Made by a program: the position numbers and the translations under genes. A stretch of DNA of 52,229 nt from JALZUV01 sp964654855 (GTDB lineage Bacteria; Pseudomonadota; Alphaproteobacteria; Rickettsiales; JALZUV01). The DNA lies in NCBI GenBank assembly GCA_964654855.1, contig CAZZJS010000010.1, forward strand, positions 1-52,229. Direction: 5' to 3'. How positions within the stretch are numbered: position 1 is the stretch's first letter; each line of letters starts with the position of its first letter. The notes beneath the pieces were generated by a model. The model saw only the letters and a list, made by a program, of their open reading frames with translations, searched no databases and had not been told where the DNA came from. Shown here one piece after another: positions 15,990-24,480 of the stretch.

Positions 15990-17813
15990 CTAATGTGTTA
16001 CAACGATACAAGGCGTTGCATCAGAATTTAAGTCACTACAAAGTGTTTGAGCGGCATTACGTGTCGCGAAAGGTCCTGTGCGTAAGCGATAAACAGTACG
16101 GCGGCTGCTAGATTGAGCTGGGTGCGCTAAGTGCGGCGCTTTACCGCGTAACTCTGTATGGCGAGCTTTTAATTCACCCCATACTTTCATTGCATCACCG
16201 CGATTGCGGTAGCTTCCCATCTGTGCCCAGAACTGAGTGCGAGCATTGCGGATGTTACGGCGTTTTTGCTGTGCAACAGCACGGCGAGAAGTGGTGCGCG
16301 GGCGATCTTCGGCTCCGCGATCAGCTTTTGTGGCTGAAACGCCTGTATCACGTTGAATTTCACAAATAAGACCAGGTTTGCCTGCCACCTTACAAAGTGC
16401 TTGTACATCCTTATACTCAATGAATGGACCTAACTGCATAGAAACACGTTTACCGTTACGGCGTTGACTATATGGCTGAGTTAGGCGCATACGAAGTTTT
16501 TTAGTAAGTTCAGGTTGTTTGCGGCGTAATTCGTTCCAATAATTTGTCGCCTTAGCATTTGTCTCAAAATAATTGAGTTTTACCCAAAGTGATCGTTGCA
16601 AGAAGCTTTGCGATGGGGTTCCGCGCCAACCCAGTGCTTTGCGGCCTCTAAATACAGGGAGGTTAGGCTTCACTTTAGGTTCAAACCCAGCGGCACGGGT
16701 CGCTTCTGTAATATCTGAAAGTGGTACGGGGATAGCTTCTGCCACCTCAACTGAGCCGTCCGTTGCTGGTGTGATTGGTTTTGCAATTGTAACTGGCTTA
16801 TCAAATCGGTTTAAGTTTGGTTTGGTTGCTTTTTTCACTCCCGGAAGTGGTTGCATAATCACGGCAGACTCTAAACCGCGGCTGCGTACACGTGATGGGC
16901 GCTCGATACGGGGTGCTTGCGTAACAGGTTTTATCTGCTTCAATAATGCTTTATTAATGACGGGAGTTGGAGGAAGCTCTTGAGTTTCAACTTCTGGCTT
17001 TTCGATTTTTGGTAGAGGGCGTTTTGGCGTAACAATAGCAATTTCTTCTTTTGTCTCCTCGACTGCTTCTTCTGCTTCTTCAACCGTTTCAACCTCTATA
17101 TCAGAAGTTTCAATGGGCGTTGGGGCTTCTAGGCTTCGTGTGATGCGCTTCGCTCCTCGTTTGCGTCGTAGCCAAGGAAAGAAAGTTTCAGTCGTAGAAA
17201 TTTCTTCTATGGCTTCTTCAGTCTCTGTTACAGCTTCGGCGAGCTCTTCTGCAGGGGCTAGCACTTCTTTTGCCGTGGCTTCGGTCACTTCATCTGTGTC
17301 ATCTTCTTTATCACTGCTGAAAGGTGATGTGATTGCATTGGTAATGCTATCTAAAACATTGCTTGCACCTACTGCGATAGAACTACCTGCGGCGGTAATT
17401 GCAGTTTCGGTTGCGTTCGCAGTAGTGGTTATGTCTGAAATGTCAGGTGTAATATCAGCAACGTCAAATTGTTGTTCACCAACAAACATGGCTGTTTCCA
17501 CTACGAAGCAATCGTCTTTGTTCTCGCGCAGTGTTGCGCAAATTTTCTTCGCTTTCACGCGGTTTGTGATGGGGCCAGCTTGAAGACGAAACGTCTCTTT
17601 ATTATCTGGGGGTAGAACAATACGACTCTTTAAATGAGAGAGGCCTTCTAAAAGGTTAGCATTCTCCTCTTTTAATTGATCCCAAGCGGCATTCGCTTTT
17701 GAGTCGCTTTCATAGCTTCCTAGTTGAACCATAAATACGGTATCAGCCAAGCTGATCGTTGAGAATGCACTGATTCCCAAAAGAAAGAATGATAAAAACT
17801 TAACAAAGTGCAC
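15990..17813 (-). CDS. Secreted protein with three SPOR domains
   Basis: 607 residues. Signal peptide (1-23, cleaved near SLA-D). SPOR-like domain 1 at about 26-110 (FMVQLGSYES...FRLQAGP), a long Glu/Thr/Val/Pro-rich linker (about 115-400), domain 2 at about 408-487 (WVKLNYFET...MQLGPF) and domain 3 at 525-607 (FWAQMGSYRN...YRLRTGPF). SPOR domains bind denuded septal peptidoglycan, so an envelope or cell-division role is likely. Three copies in one secreted protein with no membrane anchor is unusual; most have one. It follows tRNA-Cys on the same strand. Confidence 0.82.
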   Translation of the reverse strand: MHFVKFLSFFLLGISAFSTISLADTVFMVQLGSYESDSKANAAWDQLKEENANLLEGLSHLKSRIVLPPDNKETFRLQAGPITNRVKAKKICATLRENKDDCFVVETAMFVGEQQFDVADITPDISDITTTANATETAITAAGSSIAVGASNVLDSITNAITSPFSSDKEDDTDEVTEATAKEVLAPAEELAEAVTETEEAIEEISTTETFFPWLRRKRGAKRITRSLEAPTPIETSDIEVETVEEAEEAVEETKEEIAIVTPKRPLPKIEKPEVETQELPPTPVINKALLKQIKPVTQAPRIERPSRVRSRGLESAVIMQPLPGVKKATKPNLNRFDKPVTIAKPITPATDGSVEVAEAIPVPLSDITEATRAAGFEPKVKPNLPVFRGRKALGWRGTPSQSFLQRSLWVKLNYFETNAKATNYWNELRRKQPELTKKLRMRLTQPYSQRRNGKRVSMQLGPFIEYKDVQALCKVAGKPGLICEIQRDTGVSATKADRGAEDRPRTTSRRAVAQQKRRNIRNARTQFWAQMGSYRNRGDAMKVWGELKARHTELRGKAPHLAHPAQSSSRRTVYRLRTGPFATRNAAQTLCSDLNSDATPCIVVTH

Positions 17814-17897
17814 CGTAGACCCCTGCCTTTTATTCTTAATTTATTACGCCACGTTTACCTTTTCTGGCACAAGAAGCAACGCCTAAAAATAAAAAAC

Positions 17898-17971
17898 TGG
17901 AGGCCAGGGCCGGAATCGAACCGGCGATCAGGGAGTTGCAGTCCCGTGCATTACCACTTTGCTACCTAGCC
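17898..17971 (-). tRNA. tRNA-Cys (GCA)
   Basis: 74 bases including encoded CCA. Acceptor stem GGCTAGG/CCTGGCC (one G-U), T-arm CCGGTTCGATTCCGG, anticodon loop with GCA. Upstream of the SPOR gene on the same strand. Confidence 0.96.
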
Positions 17972-18121
17972 TCGCGTGTCTTATAGAACGTATCTCAAGA
18001 GTTTAGACAAGTGGAAAGTGACAAAACTTGCAGATAAAAACATAGACACTGAATGTTTTTGTGGCATGGTTCGACAAAGCTTGCTAGGAACAGGCAGCTT
18101 ATAATATGAGGGAATTTTACT

Positions 18122-18796
18122 ATGGCTTATTCGTCGCAAGCCCGTGTTAATATGATCACCAACCAGTTGGAGCCATCTGGTGTCAGTGCTGTAAGATTGA
18201 TTGCTGCGATGGAGGCAATTCCACGTGAAAAGTTTGTTCCTGAGGCCTTTGTAGAGGCTGCTTATATTGATGAGGATATTCCTTTGGGGCATGATCGTTC
18301 TTTGATGGAGCCCAGAGTTTTTGCTCGTTTGCTGCAAGAGGTTGATATTAAGAAGGATGATCGAGTGCTCGATATTGCTTGTGGGACAGGTTACTCTGCC
18401 GCTATATTCTCGCAATTATCGGACAATGTCGTTGCCGTAGAATCTGTTGGAGAGTTGGCAGAAGTGGCACGAAAGAATTTACGTGAAATGCAGAGCGGTG
18501 TTCAGCTTTTATGCGCCTCGATTGCAGGTGGACACAGTTTAAAGGCGCCCTATGATCTCATTTTTATCAATGGTTCTGTGGCGGAAATTCCGCAAGAAAT
18601 TTTTGAACAACTCGCCGAAGGCGGGCGTGTGATTGCTATTGAAGCGAGCAATATAACTGCTCAGCATGGAACAGCGGGAGTAGGGCAAGCAACCTGTTGG
18701 ACACGTGTTGGTGCTGATATTCACAAACAAGTACTTTTCGAAGCTGCGACTCCTTTGTTAGAAGGTTTTGAAGCTAAAGCTAAATTTTCTTTTTAA
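18122..18796 (+). CDS. Protein-L-isoaspartate O-methyltransferase family protein
   Basis: SAM-dependent methyltransferase of the Pcm family, which repairs isoaspartyl residues. 224 residues. The family N-terminus (RLIAAMEAIPREKFVP), the substrate loop and SAM motif I (VLDIACGTGYSAA, about 81-93) are visible. TATAAT at 18100 and a GAGGG ribosome site precede the ATG. It is 6 bases upstream of tolC, the arrangement seen in many alphaproteobacteria, where this Pcm-like protein may serve a different, export-linked role. Confidence 0.85.
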   Translation: MAYSSQARVNMITNQLEPSGVSAVRLIAAMEAIPREKFVPEAFVEAAYIDEDIPLGHDRSLMEPRVFARLLQEVDIKKDDRVLDIACGTGYSAAIFSQLSDNVVAVESVGELAEVARKNLREMQSGVQLLCASIAGGHSLKAPYDLIFINGSVAEIPQEIFEQLAEGGRVIAIEASNITAQHGTAGVGQATCWTRVGADIHKQVLFEAATPLLEGFEAKAKFSF

Positions 18797-18802
18797 GGAT
18801 AG

Positions 18803-20419
18803 ATGATGATTTTTTCTCGATATACTTATCTTTTATTAGCGGGTGTTGTTGCCGCCGCTTCTCCCACCTATGCGCAAGTAACAGAATTTGAGGAAATAAA
18901 TGAATTAGAGGCTATTTCTGCAGAAGAAGAAGCTAAAATTTTGATGCAAATGGATGAAGGTGTTCCTTTAGCCTCGCAAGAAGTTCAAGAGGCTGTAGAG
19001 GTGATCGAAGAAGCTGTTGAAAGCGATGTTGCTGAAGAAGTAATAACGAAAGTACCTGTCGAGATAGTCGAAGAAATTATTGAAGTGCCAGAAGAAGGAG
19101 TGGCTACAACTCTTAAAGAGCCTGTAGACCTAGGTGAGAGGATAGAACCTGCATTGAAAGACGCACTTTCCAAGGCTTATAATAAGAACCCAGAGCTTGA
19201 AGCGCAGCGTCGTGCTTTTCAGGCTTCTGTTGAGCAAGTGCCGCAGGCTCTTGCAGGGGCGCTTCCTAATGCAAATATCGCCTATAGTAAAGGAAAGCAG
19301 CGCACCCGTAGCAACGGAACGGATTGGGCAAGTTCGGATTCAGAAGCGAAATCGCTTTCGGTTGTCCAACCTATCTTTAGAGGAGGCACAACATATGCAA
19401 ATACGAAATCGGCGCGTCGTCAGGTAGATGCCGCTCTTCAGCGCCTCGTACAAATAGAACAAAATACTCTATTAGAAGCAATTACAGCTTATGTAGAGGT
19501 GGTGCGTGCCACCGCGGTTTATGAGTTGAGTCAAAAGAATCGTGATGTTTTGGATCGCCAGCGCGAGGCGGCTTCGCAGCGCTTTGCCGTAGGTGAAGAT
19601 ACACGTACGGATGTTGCGCAATCGCGCGCTCGTTTGGCGCTCGCTTCGTCGGATGTTATTAATAGTAAAGGGCAACTGGAATCAGCTAAAGCAACGTATT
19701 TAGAAGAAATTGGAGAAGCTCCTACTAGCCTTAAAGCATTAACCAAACTCCCTGAATTGCCAGGCACACTGGAGCAATACATAGCTTTGGCAATGGAGCA
19801 TAATCCGACAGTGCGTGAAGCAGAACTGTTAGAAAAGGCCGCAGATCATAACATTGATGCGAATGTGGGCACATTGTTACCTTCAGTTAATTTAGAAGGG
19901 ACTGTTTCTCGTCGAGAGGGGACAGGTGTTTTCGGCAATAATGATTTCGATCAGGATCAACTGATTGTATCAGCGACATTACCGATTTTCACTGGTGGTT
20001 CGCGTTATTCCCAAATTAGGCAGGCCAAAGAAGCGTATCATCAGAGCCGCTTTCAAGTAGCAGATATTCGCAATCAGGTCCGAAGCTCCGCAGTAGCTAC
20101 TTGGGAGCAGCTGCAAGCTGCCATAGCTACTATTAAATCGAATCGATTGGCGATTGAAGCAGCCCAAGTTGCTCTTGAAGGTGTGCGTCAAGAGCAGCAA
20201 TATGGGTCTCGTACTACGTTGGATGTGTTAGATGCAGAACGAGAGTTATTTAATGCAGAAGTACAGTTAGTGATTGCAGAGCGTAACAAAATCGTCGCAG
20301 CTTACTCAGTTTTAGGTGTCTTAGGACGTTTGACAGCCCGAAATATGGGATTAGATGTGTCGCTTTATGATGCCGAAGGCTATTATGATGATACGGAATA
20401 TCAATTTATTGGCTTTTAA
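18803..20419 (+). CDS. tolC: TolC-family outer-membrane efflux/secretion channel
   Basis: 538 residues with a signal peptide (cleaved after YAQ, about residue 25). Two outer-membrane efflux repeats run from about 110 to 510 (ALSKAYNKNPELEAQRR; NTLLEAITAYVEV; LEGVRQEQQYGSRTTLDVLDAE), the pattern of TolC, which forms the trimeric exit duct for type I secretion and RND pumps. Odd feature: an about 80-residue Glu/Val-rich acidic segment lies between the signal and the first repeat. AAGGATAG precedes the start. Second gene of pcm-tolC, with popZ 40 bases on. Confidence 0.93.
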   Translation: MMIFSRYTYLLLAGVVAAASPTYAQVTEFEEINELEAISAEEEAKILMQMDEGVPLASQEVQEAVEVIEEAVESDVAEEVITKVPVEIVEEIIEVPEEGVATTLKEPVDLGERIEPALKDALSKAYNKNPELEAQRRAFQASVEQVPQALAGALPNANIAYSKGKQRTRSNGTDWASSDSEAKSLSVVQPIFRGGTTYANTKSARRQVDAALQRLVQIEQNTLLEAITAYVEVVRATAVYELSQKNRDVLDRQREAASQRFAVGEDTRTDVAQSRARLALASSDVINSKGQLESAKATYLEEIGEAPTSLKALTKLPELPGTLEQYIALAMEHNPTVREAELLEKAADHNIDANVGTLLPSVNLEGTVSRREGTGVFGNNDFDQDQLIVSATLPIFTGGSRYSQIRQAKEAYHQSRFQVADIRNQVRSSAVATWEQLQAAIATIKSNRLAIEAAQVALEGVRQEQQYGSRTTLDVLDAERELFNAEVQLVIAERNKIVAAYSVLGVLGRLTARNMGLDVSLYDAEGYYDDTEYQFIGF

Positions 20420-20459
20420 CGAAAAAATACTGTTATAATAATAAAAACACAGGAATAGT

Positions 20460-21116
20460 ATGAACGAAACAGAGGCAGTGAAGGCGGCGGAAACTGAGGA
20501 TCAGTCGATGGAAGAGATCCTTCAGTCTATTCGCCGTATTATCACAGAAGATGAAAAGCAGGAAGCAGAAGAAACTGTCGAAGAGTCGTCTGCTAAAAAG
20601 GAAGAGCCAGTATCTGCTGAGCCTGCTGTAGGGGGAGATGACTTGGATGAGCTTGATAAAATTCTTGCTGAGGACGCAACCGATGCAAGTCATGAAAGTA
20701 AAGATGATTTAGATTCTGACATTTTGGAATTAACCGAAATTTTAGAAGAAGAAACTCCTATTGAAGAAGAGATTGTTAATCCTGTAGAAGAAATTGTCGA
20801 AGAAGCTTTAGAAGAGGTCGTAGCTCCTGTCGATATGGTGGTGACTCCATCGGTTCCAGAAGTGGATGTTGAAGAAACTACTGATACTCTCGTTTCAGAG
20901 GGTACTGCAGCGGTTACCTCGGCTATTTTTGACGAAGTAAAGCAGGCTGCAGATTCAGCTGAAGCTTCGGACGGTCTTGCTTTGCGGTCAGGTACAAGTG
21001 TTGAAGATTTAATGATCGAAGCCATGCGCCCTATGTTAAAAGCGTGGTTAGATAAAAACCTTCCTGCTGTAGTAGAACGTGTGGTTCAAAAAGAAGTTAA
21101 GAAGCTCGCTGAATAA
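20460..21116 (+). CDS. popZ: PopZ / DUF2497 polar organising protein
   Basis: 218 residues with the diagnostic PopZ architecture. A short N-terminal helix (MEEILQSIRRIITED, about 17-31) recruits clients. A long acidic disordered middle (about 32-175) follows, then C-terminal oligomerisation helices (VEDLMIEAMRPMLKAWLDKN and VERVVQKEVKKL). In Caulobacter PopZ forms the polar condensate that anchors ParB-parS. Its position after pcm-tolC is typical of alphaproteobacteria; valS, often next, is not here. Confidence 0.88.
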   Translation: MNETEAVKAAETEDQSMEEILQSIRRIITEDEKQEAEETVEESSAKKEEPVSAEPAVGGDDLDELDKILAEDATDASHESKDDLDSDILELTEILEEETPIEEEIVNPVEEIVEEALEEVVAPVDMVVTPSVPEVDVEETTDTLVSEGTAAVTSAIFDEVKQAADSAEASDGLALRSGTSVEDLMIEAMRPMLKAWLDKNLPAVVERVVQKEVKKLAE

Positions 21117-21217
21117 CGGATTCAAGCTGCTGAGTTCTAAGCTTATTTTATTTTATTTCTTTTGAAGTTAACTTTTAGATAGTCAGCTTCCTTTTGCTTG
21201 TGTAGAGTAGAGTTCAA

Positions 21218-22738
21218 ATGCATAAAAAAAGCAAAAATAACGCGCATTTTCTAAAGATAACAAATATGTTTCTGTGGATGATAGTCGCTGCCTCGATGCC
21301 AACATTTGTGGCAGCACAAGGCTTACCTGCTTTACCTCCACTTCCTCCATTGCCTGGAATGGAAGCGCCAGCACCAACTAAAACACCGGAACCAGTCGCG
21401 CCTGCTCCCGTTGCAGAAGCGCCAAAGGTACAAGCTCCAGAAACAGTTGGTGCAGAAGTGCCGCAAATGCCTAAGTTGCCCGCTGCCAATGATGTAGCTG
21501 CAGAGGATATGTTTGCCGTTCCTGAGTTGCCAACTGGCGATGATATAGCGCTACCAGATTTTGGATTATTCGATCCTGCCGCGTTGCCAGCACCACCAAC
21601 AGGTGAGGCAGTGGCTCAAGCAGTGCCTGAAATGCCGGAGTTGCCGGAAATGCCTGCGATGGAAAAACCAGCTGTGAGTGATGCAAAAATTGCCGATTCA
21701 TTACAAGAGCCGAAACTACGAGAAATGCCGGAACTTCCAACTCTAGAAGCACCTAAGGTTAATCCTGATGCCGAGATCGCTAATATATTAGAAGCGCCGG
21801 AACTCCCCGCTTTGCCTGCATTACCTAGTTTTGACACGGTATCAGAAGCGGCTCCTAAAGCTGAAATGGAAAAAACAAAAGAAGAACCTTCTGTTGCAGA
21901 TTTAGAAGCACCAGCATTGCCAGAGGAGACACCGATTGATTCTGAGCTAGCAGACATGTTGCCAAGTTGGATGACTGATGAAACATTACCGTCATTAAAA
22001 CCGCTTCCACAAGATCGCGATGTTGTTGAAAAGAAAGTGGCAACCAAAAAGCCAATGATGAAGAAGTCTGATACCAAAACTATTGCTGACCGTGAGTTAG
22101 ACGATACGACGAGTCTTGCTGATTTGATTGATAAGGAAATCAATAGCGGTGACAGTTACGATGAAGATGGCGCTAATTTAGGCGATATTGCGTTAGGCGA
22201 TGATAGTAAGCGTGTTGTGTGGCCGCGTAATTTTAAAACGCAAAAACTTCCTCCGCGCATTTATCGTAAGCAGTATAGTAATGCAAACCGTCACTTGCCG
22301 CATGCGCTGTACAAAAAAGAAATTGAAGCGCATATGTTTGGTGCTGTCGGAGCAAATGATGCGGATGCGGTGCGTGCTATCTTGCGTACAGGTGTACCGA
22401 TTTCTCTTGTGAATAGCAAAGGTGAAGATCTTGTGATGCATGCAGTAAAAGCGGGTGCGACGACCACGCTTCAGCTTGTATTGGCCTTGGGTGGGAACCC
22501 AAGTCATCAGGATCGTTATGGGGCAACGCCGTTGCATCGTGCCGTTTTCCTTGGTCGCCAAGATATGGTAACAATCCTTCTTCGTGCGGGTGCAAATTCT
22601 TATGTGAACGATATGAGTGGCGTTACACCAATGGCGATTGCTGTTGCGCGTCGTGATCAGCCAATGATGCAAACACTTGGCTACTATCAAGCCGCTGGTA
22701 ATTCAGGGCAACGTGTGGCAAGGTACCAACCTTACTAA
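21218..22738 (+). CDS. Secreted proline-rich ankyrin-repeat protein
   Basis: 506 residues. A signal peptide (about 1-34, cleaved near VAA-Q) is followed by a Pro/Leu/Glu/Met-rich low-complexity region (about 35-270) with many variants of LPELPEMP. A charged linker comes next, then about four ankyrin-type repeats (about 370-490; e.g. DRYGATPLHRAVFLGRQDMV). Probably periplasmic or surface-located, with ankyrin repeats for protein binding and the Pro-rich part as a spacer across the periplasm. Function unknown. 101 bases separate it from popZ and 18 from ilvD. Confidence 0.75.
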   Translation: MHKKSKNNAHFLKITNMFLWMIVAASMPTFVAAQGLPALPPLPPLPGMEAPAPTKTPEPVAPAPVAEAPKVQAPETVGAEVPQMPKLPAANDVAAEDMFAVPELPTGDDIALPDFGLFDPAALPAPPTGEAVAQAVPEMPELPEMPAMEKPAVSDAKIADSLQEPKLREMPELPTLEAPKVNPDAEIANILEAPELPALPALPSFDTVSEAAPKAEMEKTKEEPSVADLEAPALPEETPIDSELADMLPSWMTDETLPSLKPLPQDRDVVEKKVATKKPMMKKSDTKTIADRELDDTTSLADLIDKEINSGDSYDEDGANLGDIALGDDSKRVVWPRNFKTQKLPPRIYRKQYSNANRHLPHALYKKEIEAHMFGAVGANDADAVRAILRTGVPISLVNSKGEDLVMHAVKAGATTTLQLVLALGGNPSHQDRYGATPLHRAVFLGRQDMVTILLRAGANSYVNDMSGVTPMAIAVARRDQPMMQTLGYYQAAGNSGQRVARYQPY

Positions 22739-22756
22739 AATCTATCAGAGTTTATT

Positions 22757-24478
22757 ATGACTAAAGAGTTCGGTAAATCACGGCTGGTGAGTCGCCATGT
22801 AACCCAAGGGCCAGAGCGCGCGCCTCACCGCAGTTACCTCTATGCGATGGGATTGGGCAAAAAGGAAATCGATCAACCTTTAGTCGGTGTTGCGACAACA
22901 TGGAATGAGGCTGCACCTTGTAATATCACGCTTGGGCGTCAGGCTCAGGTAGCGAAAAAAGGCGTCCATGCTGCAGGGGGGACCCCTCGTGAATTTACTA
23001 CCATTACCGTAACTGACGGTATCGCGATGGGACATCAAGGCATGAAAGCTTCGCTTGTCAGTCGTGATATTATTGCGGATTCTGTTGAACTCACTATGCG
23101 CGGTCATTGTTATGATGCGATTGTCGGGTTGGCAGGTTGTGATAAATCACTCCCTGGTTTGATGATGTCGATGGTGCGCCTAAATGTACCGTCCGTTTTC
23201 CTTTACGGTGGCTCTATTTTACCCGGTCAATATAAGGGTAAAGAAGTTACCGTTGTTGATGTGTTTGAAGGAGTAGGCCAACATTCTGCTGGCAATATGA
23301 GCACAGAAGAGTTGGAAGCATTAGAGCAAGTGGCCTGTCCATCTGGCGGTTCGTGTGGTGGACAATTTACAGCAAACACGATGGCTTGTGTGTCAGAGGC
23401 TATTGGCCTCGCATTACCAGGATCTTCAGGGCCTCCCGCTTCTTATGAATCGCGTGATGATTATGCGTTTCGTTCGGGTGAGGCCGTGATGAATCTCATT
23501 AAAAATAAGATTCGTCCGCGTGATATTGTAACGCGTGAAGCGCTAGAAAATGCGGCAGCGATTGTTGCCGCAACCGGTGGCTCAACGAATGCAGGTTTGC
23601 ATTTACCTGCATTGGCGAATGAGTGTGGCATTGATTTCGATTTACATGATGTAGGTGCCATTTTTGATCGCACGCCTTACTTGGCCGACCTTAAACCGGG
23701 TGGGAAATATGTCGCGAAAGATTTATTTGAAGTAGGTGGGGTGCAAATCGTACTCAAAACACTGCTTGAAGGTGACTATCTTCATGGTGATTGTATGACT
23801 GTAACAGGCAAAACCATGGCCGAAAACCTCGCTGATGTGAAATGGCCTGACGGGCAAGATGTTGTTTACCCGCATAATAAACCGCTCGCACCAACGGGCG
23901 GCGTTGTTACGCTGAAAGGTAACCTTGCGCCAGAAGGGGCAATTGTGAAAGTCGCAGGTTTAAAAGCACGTCAATTTACGGGCCCAGCACGCGTGTTCGA
24001 TTGCGAAGAAGATGCGTTTGAAGCGGTTGGTAAAGGTGAATATGAAGAAGGCGAAGTGATCGTTATTCGTTATGAAGGTCCCAAAGGTGGCCCTGGAATG
24101 AGAGAAATGCTTTCCACCACTGCTGCCATTTATGGTCAAGGCAAAGGCGAGACGGTTGCACTCATTACTGATGGTCGCTTTAGTGGTGGCACACGTGGTT
24201 TCTGCATTGGTCATGTTGGCCCTGAAGCAGCAGAAGGTGGACCCATTGGCTTAATTGCCAATGGTGATGTTATCACAATTGATGCAGACACACGCCGCTT
24301 AGATGTGGATTTAACCGAAGATGAACTCAAAGCTCGTCGCGAGAAATGGCAAACGCGTAAGACTGATTATAATTCCGGTGCGTTATGGAAATACGCACAA
24401 ACCGTAGGCACAGCAGAGAAGGGCGCCATCACGCACCCAGGCGGTAAGGAAGAAACTCACATTTTTGCTGATAGTTAA
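22757..24478 (+). CDS. ilvD: Dihydroxy-acid dehydratase
   Basis: Dehydrates 2,3-dihydroxy-isovalerate and 2,3-dihydroxy-3-methylvalerate in Val/Ile/Leu (and CoA) synthesis. 573 residues of the iron-sulfur IlvD/Edd family. Cluster cysteines are Cys55 (APCNIT), Cys128 (GCDKSLPG) and Cys200 (SGGSCGGQFTANTMA); the Mg site DGIAMGH is at 87-93 and the C-terminal GRFSGGTRGFCIGH is present. The stop lies 2 bases from the convergent ppdK. Confidence 0.97.
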   Translation: MTKEFGKSRLVSRHVTQGPERAPHRSYLYAMGLGKKEIDQPLVGVATTWNEAAPCNITLGRQAQVAKKGVHAAGGTPREFTTITVTDGIAMGHQGMKASLVSRDIIADSVELTMRGHCYDAIVGLAGCDKSLPGLMMSMVRLNVPSVFLYGGSILPGQYKGKEVTVVDVFEGVGQHSAGNMSTEELEALEQVACPSGGSCGGQFTANTMACVSEAIGLALPGSSGPPASYESRDDYAFRSGEAVMNLIKNKIRPRDIVTREALENAAAIVAATGGSTNAGLHLPALANECGIDFDLHDVGAIFDRTPYLADLKPGGKYVAKDLFEVGGVQIVLKTLLEGDYLHGDCMTVTGKTMAENLADVKWPDGQDVVYPHNKPLAPTGGVVTLKGNLAPEGAIVKVAGLKARQFTGPARVFDCEEDAFEAVGKGEYEEGEVIVIRYEGPKGGPGMREMLSTTAAIYGQGKGETVALITDGRFSGGTRGFCIGHVGPEAAEGGPIGLIANGDVITIDADTRRLDVDLTEDELKARREKWQTRKTDYNSGALWKYAQTVGTAEKGAITHPGGKEETHIFADS

Positions 24479-24480
24479 GG

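Noticed and set aside
18071..18105. Sigma70 promoter TCGACA...TATAAT for pcm
   Set aside because: Spacing of 23 bases is too long and the -10 would start transcription within the ribosome site.
21471..22143. Long minus-strand frames opposite the ankyrin protein
   Set aside because: Arise from the low-complexity Pro/Glu-rich coding sequence and contain no domain.
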